From the NCBI RefSeq assembly GCF_022014595.1, contig NZ_CP091740.1, forward strand, positions 806,001-870,000: a DNA stretch of 64,000 bases, in the 5' to 3' direction. The notes under the pieces are model-generated. The model was not told the origin of the DNA. It saw only the letters and a program-made list of their open reading frames with translations, and did not search any database. Below are positions 27,854-37,232 of this stretch, in pieces. The DNA is from Solitalea lacus. GTDB taxonomy: Bacteria; Bacteroidota; Bacteroidia; Sphingobacteriales; Sphingobacteriaceae. Numbering within the stretch: the first letter of the stretch is position 1; every line of letters starts with the position of its first letter. A program made the translations under genes and the position numbers.

Positions 27854-28857
27854 TGAAACAACTTATAGTAACTTGCCTGCCAAGTTTTTATAAGAATATA
27901 GCGTTCAAAAAAATATCTGAACATGGTATTCTTAAGGTATTTTTTACATTTGATTCAAAAATAAAACGAGAAGGGGATTTCTTTAATAATGGTTTAAATA
28001 ATGAAGATATTATAGAAAAAACAAATGTATTTAATAATTTAAAAAAACTTTATTTAGAAAGTAAAAAAGCTGAGTATGTGACCTTAGGTGGCTGGGACGA
28101 TTTGTATTTCTGGTTTTTACGTTTCATTGTACCAAAACGAAAACTGAGATTAATTGTTGAGTCAAGTATTTACGAATTTAATGATTCGGCACTTACACCA
28201 TTGAAAAAAATTTTCGTTAAAGGTATTTCAGAATGTATTGTAAGTGGACAACCACATTATCGATTAATAAGGCATTTAGGTTTTAAAGGAAAAATAACAA
28301 TATCAAAAGGTGTTGGAGTTCTCGATTTTAATTATGAGCCGAAAGAAAAGATTAGACCAGAGAAAGTCATGAACTTTCTTTATGTGGGTAGAGTATCTAA
28401 AGATAAAGGAGTTGAGTTATTATTTACTTTTTTCGAAAAAAATCCGGAACTCCATCTAAATATTGTTGGAAGTGTTGAGGATGAAAAATATTTGGATATT
28501 ATTTCAACATTGCAAAATGTAACTTACCATGGTTATAAGAATAGAAATGAATTGAAAGATATATTCAGTTATAATGACGTTTTTATTTTAGCCTCAAGAG
28601 TCGAACCATGGGGGTTGGTAATCGAAGAAGCTTTGTATCATGGTTTACCTGTGGTGGTGTCTGATAAAGTAGGCTGTAATGAGGATTTAGTTAAGGGGTA
28701 CGATACGGGACAAGTTTTTGCTATGGATGATTTAGTTGATTTAACCGAGAAAATAGAAAAAATTACAAATGTTGATCAATATATGTTGCAGTGCAAAAAT
28801 ATTAATTCAATTAATTTTAATGAAATCTCGAATAATTATGTTAACTGCTTTTTATGA
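27853..28857 (+). CDS. GT4 glycosyltransferase
   Basis: A 334-residue GT-B enzyme. The C-terminal domain begins [16 protein letters not shown] (about 176) and has the donor-site motif [20 protein letters not shown] (about 250) with the two Glu of the GT4 E-x7-E motif. The ATG sits on the last base of the upstream stop (TAATG) and the gene ends in a 4-nt overlap with the acyltransferase. Confidence 0.8.
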   Translation: MKQLIVTCLPSFYKNIAFKKISEHGILKVFFTFDSKIKREGDFFNNGLNNEDIIEKTNVFNNLKKLYLESKKAEYVTLGGWDDLYFWFLRFIVPKRKLRLIVESSIYEFNDSALTPLKKIFVKGISECIVSGQPHYRLIRHLGFKGKITISKGVGVLDFNYEPKEKIRPEKVMNFLYVGRVSKDKGVELLFTFFEKNPELHLNIVGSVEDEKYLDIISTLQNVTYHGYKNRNELKDIFSYNDVFILASRVEPWGLVIEEALYHGLPVVVSDKVGCNEDLVKGYDTGQVFAMDDLVDLTEKIEKITNVDQYMLQCKNINSINFNEISNNYVNCFL

Positions 28858-29369
28858 TTAGAAGATTAAAGATGTTTTTAGGTAGAATTTTACTAAAATT
28901 ATTACCTCTACAAGCTTTTCCAAAACTAAATCGGTATTGTTTGCTTCTAATGGGACATAAAATTGGAAAAAAATCTTTGCTGTATAGTTCAGTTGAGGTT
29001 CTCGGATTGATAAAATTGGATGTTGGAAACGAGGTGTTTGTAGGGCATAGAACATTGTTTATGGGCGGGAGTTCTACTATTACAATTGGAAAGAATTGTG
29101 ATATTTCATCAAATGTTAGTTTAATATGCGGATCACATGAAATTGGTGATGTTATGCGTAGAGCCGGTAAAGGAATAAGTAATGATATTACGATTGGGGC
29201 TGGTGTTTGGATAGGATATGGAAGTTTAATTTTGGGCGGAGTGACGATTGAAGACGGAGCAATTATCGCAGCAGGAAGTGTAGTGAATAAGTCTGTAGCC
29301 AAAAATACTATATATGGTGGGGTACCAGCTAAAGAAATTAAAAAATTGGAGATACATGAAATTAGATAA
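28854..29369 (+). CDS. Hexapeptide-repeat acyltransferase
   Basis: A 171-residue left-handed beta-helix transferase: repeats such as [37 protein letters not shown], then the [10 protein letters not shown] tail typical of the O-acetyltransferase group. The catalytic His lies in CGSHEIG (about 99). It is the second hexapeptide acyltransferase of the locus. Its 3' end overlaps the next GT4 by 14 nt if that gene starts at 29356. Confidence 0.8.
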   Translation: MIRRLKMFLGRILLKLLPLQAFPKLNRYCLLLMGHKIGKKSLLYSSVEVLGLIKLDVGNEVFVGHRTLFMGGSSTITIGKNCDISSNVSLICGSHEIGDVMRRAGKGISNDITIGAGVWIGYGSLILGGVTIEDGAIIAAGSVVNKSVAKNTIYGGVPAKEIKKLEIHEIR

Positions 29370-30477
29370 TTTATTAATTGTAAATCCGTGGACGGGTAAC
29401 ATTGGACCCAATACTTTTTTGAAAAATTTCTATCGGAATTTAGATTATTCAAATATAAAATTAACGGTTATTTATCCGGAAAAGGATCTAATTTCGGAAG
29501 AGATGGAATCATTAGGGATAAATGTGATTTATAATAAGCATATTTCACTAAAACATATTAAAAATTTTTTTCTTAAAACCTTAATAAGATTCAGTAGCGA
29601 GTTTTATTTAATATTTTTTTACCTCAATATTTTTAGAAAACAAAAGTATTCAAAGTGTCTAATAAATACAGAATTATATTCTTATTCATTATTGGTGCCT
29701 TGGTTATTTTCAAATGTTTATGTAGTTGTACACTCACTTTCTTTTAAAAAGAATGGCTTTTTGAATAAAGTATTGCTTCTTTTTCAAAAAACTTTTGTTT
29801 TCAAATATTTAGCTGTTTCAAAAGCGGTTAAAGAATCTTTAAAGCTGCAGGGTATCAGAAAAAATATTGAAGTTGTATACAATGGTGTAAATCTACAGAA
29901 AGAAATTAATGCAGAATTGGAAAGAAAAGCGAATTATAAAATACTTTCTATCGCTCATCCTGTTCCTCATAAAGGAGCTCATCATTTGTTAGAGGTGCTT
30001 TCGATATTAAAAGATAAAGCTGAATTCAAATGGACCCTTTTAGGTTGGTATTCTGAGTCTTCTGATAAAGAGTATCAAGACTTTTTTATCAGCGAAATAA
30101 ATCGATTAAATTTAAATAATGAAATTGAAGTGCTGGGAAATGTAAACAATATATCTGATTGGTATAGACAATCAGATTTATTAGTCCATCCTTCCGAAAG
30201 TGAATCTTTCGGTTTTGTTGTGGCTGAAGCTATGTCTTTTGGCGTGCCTGTTGTTGCTTTTAAGGTTGGTGCTCTTCATGAAATTATTGATGATAAAATA
30301 AACGGTTTTTTAATTCCAGCCTTCAAAACCACACTGATGGCTGAAATTATATATGAATTAATACACGATAAAGAGAATAATATCAAAATTAGGACAGCTG
30401 CTCAGAATAAAATCAAGGACAAGTTTGATAATGCAAAAAATATACAAAGAGTATTTAGAATTCTAGATCTAAATTAA
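29356..30477 (+). CDS. GT4 glycosyltransferase
   Basis: A 373-residue GT-B enzyme. The ATG at 29356 is preferred because the protein then begins [19 protein letters not shown], the usual first strand and Gly loop, and a GGAG sits just upstream; the longer frame from 29314 would run through the preceding acyltransferase. The C-terminal half has [14 protein letters not shown] (about 194) and [23 protein letters not shown] (about 270). It is the last + strand gene before the convergent acyltransferase, sharing the final 4 nt. Confidence 0.8.
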   Translation: MKLDNLLIVNPWTGNIGPNTFLKNFYRNLDYSNIKLTVIYPEKDLISEEMESLGINVIYNKHISLKHIKNFFLKTLIRFSSEFYLIFFYLNIFRKQKYSKCLINTELYSYSLLVPWLFSNVYVVVHSLSFKKNGFLNKVLLLFQKTFVFKYLAVSKAVKESLKLQGIRKNIEVVYNGVNLQKEINAELERKANYKILSIAHPVPHKGAHHLLEVLSILKDKAEFKWTLLGWYSESSDKEYQDFFISEINRLNLNNEIEVLGNVNNISDWYRQSDLLVHPSESESFGFVVAEAMSFGVPVVAFKVGALHEIIDDKINGFLIPAFKTTLMAEIIYELIHDKENNIKIRTAAQNKIKDKFDNAKNIQRVFRILDLN

Positions 30478-31505
30478 CCTGAGATATATTTTCCATAAGG
30501 CAGTTTATTTACGATATATATTATTAAGACTGAAAATGTTAAACATAATATAGTAGTTGCCGGGATTCCAATTAAAGGGTGAATAAAGAAACAAGTAATG
30601 CCGGCTTTTGTGAGAAATATTAAAATTAATACGTGTACTAAATAAATGCCATAACTAAATCTATTTATTAAATTTAAAAACTTTAAAATAAATTGATTCT
30701 TTACATATTTGTCCTTAACATAGAGATAAACACCAATAGCGCACATTAATACATTAAATGTTAAATATGAATAATATAACTCATCTTTTTCTCCCTTGAG
30801 AATAAATAAAAAATAGGTTCCTGCAATAGTTATTATAAGACCTGGGAAAAATAAAAATATTGCTATGGAATCCTTTTTTCTTGTACTCTCAAAATTTACT
30901 TTTCTTAAGTAATACCCTAATATAGTATAACCCAGAAAGCCATTGAAATACGAAAGATCTACTTTAGTCTCAAAAATGGATAGAATTGGATAAGTAAATA
31001 AAACTGTAATTAACCAAATAATTAAAAAATATAAAATCTCTTTATTAGTACTGCTGCGAATCCACTTGCTGATTATAGGAGTGAAAAGGTAAATACCCAA
31101 TAGTGTATATACAAACCATAGATGATAGGAGCTGCCGTTTTTGAATTGATCAATTATAAACGTGAAAACTTGAAAATAATCTAAATGCTCTTTGTGCATT
31201 ACTTTTAGCGTCAAGCTAAATAAAATATAAGGAATGCTCCAGAAAATAAATGGAATTACAACTCTAAAAAACCTCTTTTTTAGAAAAATGCTAATAGAGT
31301 ATTCTTTATCAAAAAGTAAGGCTCCAGTTAACATGAAAAAAACAGGAACACTAAACCTAACTAAGCTTTCTATAATATTACCAATCCACCAATCTGTTAA
31401 AGACTCCATGCTTGTTAATAGTGGTGCCGTAACATGTAAAATAATTACAGCAATAGTAGTTAGAGCTCGTAAACTATCTGCCCATTGTAATTTAGTTTCT
31501 TTCAT
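30474..31505 (-). CDS. Acyltransferase family 3 membrane protein (WecH/OafA-like)
   Basis: A 343-residue integral membrane protein with about 10 segments and the acyltransferase-3 start LQWADSLRALTTIAVIILHV, holding the Arg and His conserved in this family. It would O-acetylate a sugar of the exported glycan. It is the only locus gene on the - strand between 1 and 42 kb and converges with the GT4 gene, so it is probably a separately transcribed decoration gene. The decayed insertion sequence lies upstream of its start. Confidence 0.82.
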   Translation of the reverse strand: MKETKLQWADSLRALTTIAVIILHVTAPLLTSMESLTDWWIGNIIESLVRFSVPVFFMLTGALLFDKEYSISIFLKKRFFRVVIPFIFWSIPYILFSLTLKVMHKEHLDYFQVFTFIIDQFKNGSSYHLWFVYTLLGIYLFTPIISKWIRSSTNKEILYFLIIWLITVLFTYPILSIFETKVDLSYFNGFLGYTILGYYLRKVNFESTRKKDSIAIFLFFPGLIITIAGTYFLFILKGEKDELYYSYLTFNVLMCAIGVYLYVKDKYVKNQFILKFLNLINRFSYGIYLVHVLILIFLTKAGITCFFIHPLIGIPATTILCLTFSVLIIYIVNKLPYGKYISG

Positions 31506-31674
31506 GTTAAATTTTTTGCGAAGATATGGAAGTTAAATAGTATTGTTTTAGTTATTTCCGATTGCGTTTTAATTAATGTGAATGGTATTATTTCATATTA
31601 TTTAATAAAGAAAAATTTACAGAACTAATTTTTGGAAATTGTTAAAACTGTTTTTTTAGGACACTTCCCAGAAG

Positions 31675-31729
31675 TTGGGCCAATTAAAAGTAGAATTCTC
31701 CCCGCAGCGCAGCGAGGGGATTGGCCCAA
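31675..31729. repeat. Perfect 10-bp inverted repeat with GC-rich core (hairpin)
   Basis: TTGGGCCAAT at 31675-31684 is the exact reverse complement of ATTGGCCCAA at 31720-31729. Between them TCCCC and GGGGA (about 31699-31719) form an inner stem around a GCAGCGCAGC core. The GC content is far above the surrounding DNA. It lies just upstream of the IS3 orfA remnant and is probably part of that element's end, or a small hairpin element of its own. Confidence 0.6.
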
Positions 31730-31762
31730 AAGGAATTAACTTTGAATTGGTAAATAGGTAAT

Positions 31763-31965
31763 ATGAAAAAAAGATCAGATTTGCTGAAACGCAGATTGTA
31801 AAAGAAATCAAGTAACACGAAAATGACCCTACAGCCCTGGTGATATGTAGGGAAGTGGGCATTAGCAATGCCACATTTTATAAATGGAAACAACGATAAG
31901 GCGGACTAACTCAGTCTGACCCATGAAGCCTTAAAGGATGCGATCAGAAAAAAATGAAATATTTC
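31763..31965 (+). pseudogene. IS3-family transposase OrfA remnant
   Basis: Read across stop codons, the + strand gives the helix-turn-helix N-terminus of an IS3-type OrfA: ETQIVKEIK, a stop, HENDPTALVICREVGIS, NATFYKWKQR, a stop, GGLTQSD. At least three in-frame stops and one frameshift near 31780 make it non-functional, and no OrfB follows. The rest of the 614-base gap (31506-32119) shows only AT-rich DNA besides the hairpin at 31675. The remnant marks a past insertion between the two halves of the polysaccharide locus. Confidence 0.8.
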
Positions 31966-32119
31966 CTTTAGATAGAAAATATTGGACAGATAATAGATAA
32001 CAAAATTTTAAAGTTCAACTAAAGCTCCAAATGAGGAAGTTTATAATAATACTTTAATTTGGTTTAAGATAGAATATAGGTTTTATTAAGTTTAATAAAT
32101 AAATTTCAAGAATTTAATA

Positions 32120-32872
32120 GTGAAAATTTCCATAATAACAGTTGTTTTTAACAACGAAGCTACAATAAGGCAGGCTATAGAATCAGTACTTAATCAAACT
32201 TATTTAAATATAGAATATATAATTATAGATGGTAAATCTACAGATAAAACCGTGTCAATAATTGAAGAATATAAAGATCAGTTAAATTGTTTTATTTCTG
32301 AACAAGATAAAGGCCTTTATGATGCCATGAATAAAGGTATATCTTTGGCTACAGGTGATTTAATAGGTATTCTTAATTCTGATGATACTTTTAATTCAAA
32401 TACTATTATAGAGCAAATAGCTAATTTTCATAAGCAAAATAATGTTGACGCCACTATTGGCAATGTTATTCAGCATAAAGAAAATGGTAAAATAGTGCGA
32501 CTATATTCTTCCAAATATTGGAATCCGGATAAACTAAAAATTGGATTTATGCCACCTCATCCTTCCATTTTTTTTAGAAAAGAACTTTTTAATAAATTTG
32601 GCAATTATGATCTTTTTTTTAAAATCGGTGCCGATTATGAGTTAATTGCTCGTTTTTTTCTTAAAAATAATATTACTTGGAAATACTCAGGAATAACAAC
32701 AACTACTATGTTGGTTGGTGGGGTAAGTAGCTCGGGATCTTCATCATATAAATTAATTACAAAAGAAATTCAAAAGGCATTAAGTATGAATGGGATTGTA
32801 TTTTCTCCATTGAAGATTAAATTGCGTTTTTTTTGGAAAATTATTGGTTTTTTGAAGAAATGGGAAAAGTAA
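32120..32872 (+). CDS. GT2 glycosyltransferase (WcaA-like)
   Basis: A 250-residue GT2 enzyme: SIITVVFNNEATIRQAIESV start, IDGKSTDKT (about 36), SEQDKGLYDAMNKGI (about 60), LNSDDTF (about 88) and GADYELIARF (about 173). A GTG start at 32120. Together with the next SDR, which overlaps it, it resumes the + strand operon after the IS3 remnant. Confidence 0.82.
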   Translation: MKISIITVVFNNEATIRQAIESVLNQTYLNIEYIIIDGKSTDKTVSIIEEYKDQLNCFISEQDKGLYDAMNKGISLATGDLIGILNSDDTFNSNTIIEQIANFHKQNNVDATIGNVIQHKENGKIVRLYSSKYWNPDKLKIGFMPPHPSIFFRKELFNKFGNYDLFFKIGADYELIARFFLKNNITWKYSGITTTTMLVGGVSSSGSSSYKLITKEIQKALSMNGIVFSPLKIKLRFFWKIIGFLKKWEK

Positions 32873-33780
32873 AACAGACTTTAATTACTGGTGCGACAGG
32901 GTTTGTTGGTAAAAGCTTGCAAAGCTATTTGTCTCCAACTTTTGAAATGGAATTATTAAGTGTCCGCTATTTGCCTAATCCGCGATTTGAGATAAAAAGT
33001 GATGCGATAATTCATTTAGCGGGGAAAGCTCACGATTTAAAAAAAGTATCAAATCCTCGGGAATATTACGAATCCAATTTTGAGCTGACCCGACAAATGT
33101 TTGATGCCTTTTTAACATCTAAAGCCTCTGTTTTTATTTTTATGAGTACTGTAAAAGCTGTGGCAGATGAAGTCAAAGGGGTTTTAACTGAACAAACCAA
33201 TCCTAATCCTAAAACACATTATGGTATCGCTAAATATCAGGCTGAACAGTATATTCTATCAAAAGAATTACCATCGGAGAAACGAGTTTATATTTTGAGG
33301 CCATGTATTATACATGGACCCGGAAATAAGGGAAATCTTAATTTGTTATATCAACTGGTAGAAAAAGGATTTCCATGGCCGTTGGGAGCCTTTGAAAACA
33401 AACGTTCGTTTTTGAGTATTGAAAATCTGTGTTTTGTTATAAAGGAATTACTGGAAAATGAAAATATTCCATCTGGTGTGTACCAACTTGCAGATGATGA
33501 ATCATTATCTACAAACGAATTAATTCAATTATTAAGCAATACTTTGGAACGAAAATGTAGTATTTGGCCAATTTCTGTTTCTTGGATTAAAAGAATGGCC
33601 AAAATTGGAGACCATTTGTGTTTACCATTAAATTCAGAGCGACTGCAAAAGCTGACAGAGAATTATATAGTGAGTAATGATAAAATTGTAAAGGCAATCG
33701 GTAAATCATTGCCTATTTCCTCAGAAGAGGGGTTGAGGAGAACGTTTATTTCGTTTAGAAAAAAAAAACTATATAAATGA
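32860..33780 (+). CDS. NAD-dependent epimerase/dehydratase (WbpV/WcaG-like SDR)
   Basis: A 306-residue extended SDR. ATG at 32860 is chosen because it places the Rossmann motif ITGATGFVGKSL at residue ~8; a TTG at 32833 would only add residues encoded inside the previous gene. The MSTVKAVADE segment (about 100) and YGIAKYQAE (about 126) hold the catalytic Ser/Thr and the Tyr-x3-Lys pair. Similar proteins act as C4 reductases/epimerases on UDP-HexNAc intermediates (QuiNAc or FucNAc formation). Just upstream of a 4,6-dehydratase and the initiating transferase, such a role fits well. The 297 bases that follow hold no gene I can see. Confidence 0.72.
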   Translation: MGKVKQTLITGATGFVGKSLQSYLSPTFEMELLSVRYLPNPRFEIKSDAIIHLAGKAHDLKKVSNPREYYESNFELTRQMFDAFLTSKASVFIFMSTVKAVADEVKGVLTEQTNPNPKTHYGIAKYQAEQYILSKELPSEKRVYILRPCIIHGPGNKGNLNLLYQLVEKGFPWPLGAFENKRSFLSIENLCFVIKELLENENIPSGVYQLADDESLSTNELIQLLSNTLERKCSIWPISVSWIKRMAKIGDHLCLPLNSERLQKLTENYIVSNDKIVKAIGKSLPISSEEGLRRTFISFRKKKLYK

Positions 33781-34077
33781 AAAGGTCCCTTATAAGAGGG
33801 TTTATAGAACAAAATGGTTATCATTGCATCTTTTGCTGAGTTCTTCAAACAGTGCTAAACAATTAAATAAGAGGACGCCGCTACATTTTTCTTACTAGTT
33901 AGCTGTATTAATTTCTAAAACAGGAGAAATGAGTGGGTCTAAAGTGCCAATTATTTAAACTAAAAAATCACAGTAAAATGTTAGGTTGAATTGAAGGCCT
34001 GAATTAAGTATTTCAAAACAACATAAAAACAAAAACTTCAATTAAACAATTGACGAAAGTTGAGGCGACTAAGACAT

Positions 34078-35295
34078 ATGAAAAGCATTTTAAGAATTGA
34101 TGAATTTATCAAGCAATTTATCACAGAAAGAGACAATAGTTTATTTAAAGAGGATTTAAGTAGTTTTCATACTGAACTGGAAAAGAAAATCACAGACAAA
34201 AATGTATTAGTAATAGGAGGTGCAGGAACGATCGGCTCCTCATATATTAAAGCATTGCTGCGATTTAAAGTAAAGAAGCTTGTTGTAGTAGATATAAACG
34301 AAAATGGCTTAACGGAGTTGGTAAGGGATTTACGTAGTTCTGATGATTTATTCGTTCCAGTTGATATTAAAACCTATCCAATTAACTTTAGTGATTCTGT
34401 TTTTGAAAAGATATTCAAAAAAGAAGGTCCATTTCATATCGTTGCAAATTTTGCGGCTCATAAACATGTTAGAAGTGAAAAGGATCAGTTCTCAATTGAG
34501 GCAATGATCGAGAATAACGTGATCAAGGCGAAGAAGTTGTTGGATCTACTGTTAGATTCACCACCTGAACATTTCTTTTGTGTCTCTACCGATAAGGCGG
34601 CTAATCCTGTAAATGTTATGGGCGCTTCGAAAAAGTTAATGGAAGATGTAATTTTGGCTTATTCAGCTAAGATGCCAATTACTACAGCGCGCTTTGCTAA
34701 TGTGGCGTTTTCTAATGGGAGTCTCCCTTTTGGGTTCATTGAGAGATTGATGAAGAAGCAACCACTTTCGAGTCCTTCAAACATTCGAAGATATTTTGTT
34801 TCCCCTCAAGAATCAGGTGAGTTGTGCTTATTGGCTTGTATCCTGGGAAAATCGGGTGAAATATTTTTTCCTAAACTTAATGAAAAGGATATGAAGACTT
34901 TTTCTGAAATCGCTGTAAAACTATTGGAAACATTAGGATATCAAGCTGATTTTTGTTCTACAGAAGATGAAGCACGTAAAAAAGCGTTGGTTTTAGATAG
35001 CCAATCAACTCATTATCCTGTTTATTTCTTCGAGTCCGATACTTCAGGAGAAAAGCCATATGAAGAGTTTTATACTGAAAATGAGATGAAAGATATGAAT
35101 ACTTTTGCACAGCTCGGGGTAATCAAAGATGCTCAAAGAAAGGAAATTTCAGAAATTGAAGAAACGTTTAGCGTGTTAATGCAACTTTTTGAAAATGATG
35201 AAATAACCAAGGCTGATATCGTAGAAGCTTTAAAAATATATTTGCCAAATTTTGAACACATTGAAAAAGGAAAAAGTCTAGACCAACGCATGTAA
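34078..35295 (+). CDS. CapD/FlaA1-like UDP-HexNAc 4,6-dehydratase
   Basis: A 405-residue soluble polysaccharide-biosynthesis SDR without the N-terminal membrane region of long CapD proteins. The NAD motif VIGGAGTIGSSY is near 48; the active-site segment STDKAANPVNVMGASK (about 179) has Met-x3-Lys in place of Tyr-x3-Lys, as in FlaA1/PglF-type dehydratases. ATG at 34078 is preferred over an upstream TTG at 34060. It probably makes the 4-keto-6-deoxy-HexNAc that the preceding SDR reduces and the following PglC-type transferase attaches to undecaprenyl phosphate. Confidence 0.8.
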   Translation: MKSILRIDEFIKQFITERDNSLFKEDLSSFHTELEKKITDKNVLVIGGAGTIGSSYIKALLRFKVKKLVVVDINENGLTELVRDLRSSDDLFVPVDIKTYPINFSDSVFEKIFKKEGPFHIVANFAAHKHVRSEKDQFSIEAMIENNVIKAKKLLDLLLDSPPEHFFCVSTDKAANPVNVMGASKKLMEDVILAYSAKMPITTARFANVAFSNGSLPFGFIERLMKKQPLSSPSNIRRYFVSPQESGELCLLACILGKSGEIFFPKLNEKDMKTFSEIAVKLLETLGYQADFCSTEDEARKKALVLDSQSTHYPVYFFESDTSGEKPYEEFYTENEMKDMNTFAQLGVIKDAQRKEISEIEETFSVLMQLFENDEITKADIVEALKIYLPNFEHIEKGKSLDQRM

Positions 35296-35299
35296 TTTT

Positions 35300-35962
35300 A
35301 TGTATAATTTGATTAAAAGGTTATTCGATATATTGATATCAACCATTGCTTTATTGATACTTTTGCCTTTATTTATTCCAATTGTTATTCTGTTAAAATT
35401 AAGTGGAGAAGGTTATGTGTTTTATTTTCAGAGAAGAATAGGCTTTAGAAATAATTATTTTGATATCTGGAAATTTGCGACCATGCTTAAAGATAGCCCT
35501 AATTTGGGGACAGGCTCCATTACTTTAAGAAACGATCCTCGTGTAACGCCTATGGGAGGATTTCTTCGCAAAACCAAAATAAATGAATTGCCACAAATAA
35601 TTAATGTTCTTAAAGGGGATATGAGTATAGTAGGCCCACGGCCGCTGGTTGATAAAACTTTTAGTGCTTATCCGGAAAGTGTTAGAGCAGTGGTTTATAA
35701 TTCGAAACCAGGTATAACAGGTATAGGTTCAATTATCTTTCGCGATGAAGAATTCTTGATATCTAATTCTAAGTTGCCACCACACGAATATTATGAAAAA
35801 ATTATTGCCCCATATAAAGGAGATTTGGAAATGTGGTATCAAAAGAACCAATCTTTATTGACGGATTTTAAACTAATATTTCTTACTGCATGGGTAATAG
35901 TGTTTCCCAATAGTGATCTTCCTTATAGATTTCTTGAGGATTTGCCAATCAGGGATTTTTAA
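35300..35962 (+). CDS. Initiating undecaprenyl-phosphate sugar-1-phosphate transferase (PglC/WcaJ type)
   Basis: A 220-residue bacterial sugar transferase with one N-terminal membrane hairpin (about 10-32), the QRRIGFRN segment (about 48), and the catalytic core [20 protein letters not shown] / SIVGPRPL (about 92-118). It would put the first sugar phosphate on the lipid carrier. The short, single-segment form is the PglC kind, which prefers diNAcBac- or QuiNAc-like donors, matching the dehydratase/reductase pair upstream. Confidence 0.88.
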   Translation: MYNLIKRLFDILISTIALLILLPLFIPIVILLKLSGEGYVFYFQRRIGFRNNYFDIWKFATMLKDSPNLGTGSITLRNDPRVTPMGGFLRKTKINELPQIINVLKGDMSIVGPRPLVDKTFSAYPESVRAVVYNSKPGITGIGSIIFRDEEFLISNSKLPPHEYYEKIIAPYKGDLEMWYQKNQSLLTDFKLIFLTAWVIVFPNSDLPYRFLEDLPIRDF

Positions 35963-36001
35963 AAAATATAGTATTAACACAATTAGAGCATAAATATTTT
36001 A

Positions 36002-37114
36002 ATGAAAAAAGCACTACTTACAGGTGTCACAGGCCAAGACGGAGCATATTTAGCAGAATTTTTATTAAAAAAAGGATATGAAGTACACGGTATAAAGCGC
36101 CGTTCTTCATTATTTAATACTGATCGTATTGATCATTTATACCAGGATCCTCACGATGAAAATGTACGTTTTAAATTGCATTATGGAGATTTAAGTGATT
36201 CAACGAATCTAATTCGCATCATTCAGGAAGTGCAGCCTGATGAAATATACAATTTGGGGGCTATGAGTCATGTTAAGGTGAGCTTTGATACACCTGAATA
36301 TACGGCTAATGCAGATGGAATTGGTACTCTTCGTATTTTAGAAGCCATTCGGATTTTAGGTTTGGAGAAAAAAACAAAAATCTATCAGGCTTCAACTTCT
36401 GAGCTGTATGGTTTGGTACAAGCAGTTCCACAATCAGAAACGACTCCCTTCTACCCGCGTTCTCCTTATGCAGTAGCAAAAATGTATGCATATTGGATTA
36501 CGGTGAATTACCGCGAGGCTTATAATATGTTTGCTTGCAACGGCATTTTGTTCAACCATGAAAGTCCTTTACGTGGCGAAACCTTTGTTACCCGTAAAAT
36601 AACGCGTGGTACTGCAAAAATTGCTTTAGGCTTACAGGATAAATTATACTTAGGTAACCTGGATGCGAAGCGAGATTGGGGACATGCGAAGGATTATGTT
36701 GAAGCCATGTGGTTAATCTTGCAACAAGACCAACCGGAAGATTATGTCATTGCTACTGGTGTAACCACTACTGTGCGCGATTTCGTGCGTATGTCTTTTG
36801 CTGAGGTTGGAGTCGAAATTGAATTCAAAGGAGAAGGTGTGGATGAAAAGGCTTATGTGGTTTCATGTTCAAATCTTGATTTTATTCTTGAAGAGGGAGC
36901 TGAAGTAGTTGCTGTTGATCCACGCTATTTCCGGCCAACTGAAGTGGATTTATTAATTGGTGATCCAACCAAATCCAAAACAAAATTGGGTTGGGAACCC
37001 AAATACGACCTTCCTGCCTTGGTTAAAGAAATGATGGCTGCTGATGTTACACATTTCCGCAAGGAAAAAATGCTGGCCGATGCTGGGTATGCGGTTAAAA
37101 ATCAATATGAATAA
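36002..37114 (+). CDS. gmd: GDP-mannose 4,6-dehydratase
   Basis: A 370-residue SDR with the Gmd-specific start [21 protein letters not shown], the [13 protein letters not shown] segment, STSELYG (about 130) and the YAVAK catalytic pair (about 158). It turns GDP-D-mannose into GDP-4-keto-6-deoxymannose. With fcl and manC just downstream it forms the GDP-L-fucose set. Third-position GC is higher than in the neighbouring glycosyltransferases. Confidence 0.96.
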   Translation: MKKALLTGVTGQDGAYLAEFLLKKGYEVHGIKRRSSLFNTDRIDHLYQDPHDENVRFKLHYGDLSDSTNLIRIIQEVQPDEIYNLGAMSHVKVSFDTPEYTANADGIGTLRILEAIRILGLEKKTKIYQASTSELYGLVQAVPQSETTPFYPRSPYAVAKMYAYWITVNYREAYNMFACNGILFNHESPLRGETFVTRKITRGTAKIALGLQDKLYLGNLDAKRDWGHAKDYVEAMWLILQQDQPEDYVIATGVTTTVRDFVRMSFAEVGVEIEFKGEGVDEKAYVVSCSNLDFILEEGAEVVAVDPRYFRPTEVDLLIGDPTKSKTKLGWEPKYDLPALVKEMMAADVTHFRKEKMLADAGYAVKNQYE

Positions 37115-37120
37115 TATTGT

Positions 37121-37185
37121 AAACTCTATGCAACTCTGCGGTAATATAATTTAACCACGGAGCTACACAGAGTAGAATAGAGTTT
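37121..37185. repeat. Long imperfect inverted repeat in the gmd-fcl gap
   Basis: AAACTCTAT (37121-37129) pairs with ATAGAGTTT (37177-37185), ACTCTG (37133-37138) with CAGAGT (37168-37173), and an inner GCGGT with ACCACGG-type bases around an AT-rich loop. The right arm (TTAACCACGGAG...CACAGAG) resembles a dispersed intergenic repeat seen in many environmental bacteria. It could be a terminator-like or attenuating hairpin, or a mobile repeat. Confidence 0.6.
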
Positions 37186-37206
37186 TAGTTTTAAATAAAT
37201 CTAATT

Positions 37207-37229
37207 AAGCGGACCTAAAAGCCGCTTTT
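37207..37229 (+). terminator. Possible intrinsic terminator between gmd and fcl
   Basis: AAGCGG (37207-37212) and CCGCTT (37222-37227) form a 6-bp stem with a 9-nt loop, followed by TTC. The T-run is short, so it may only lower read-through into fcl, which starts a few bases later. Confidence 0.4.
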
Positions 37230-37232
37230 CTT

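Noticed and set aside
28841-29452. A 203-residue open frame on the - strand
   Set aside because: It lies fully antisense to the hexapeptide acyltransferase (28854-29369) and the next GT4 start, both with clear family motifs; its own sequence shows no family signature.
33781-34077. Search for a small gene or RNA in the 297-base gap before the CapD-like gene
   Set aside because: No open frame with a start of useful length and no clear stem beyond a CCCTTATAAGAGGG near-palindrome; nothing I can support.
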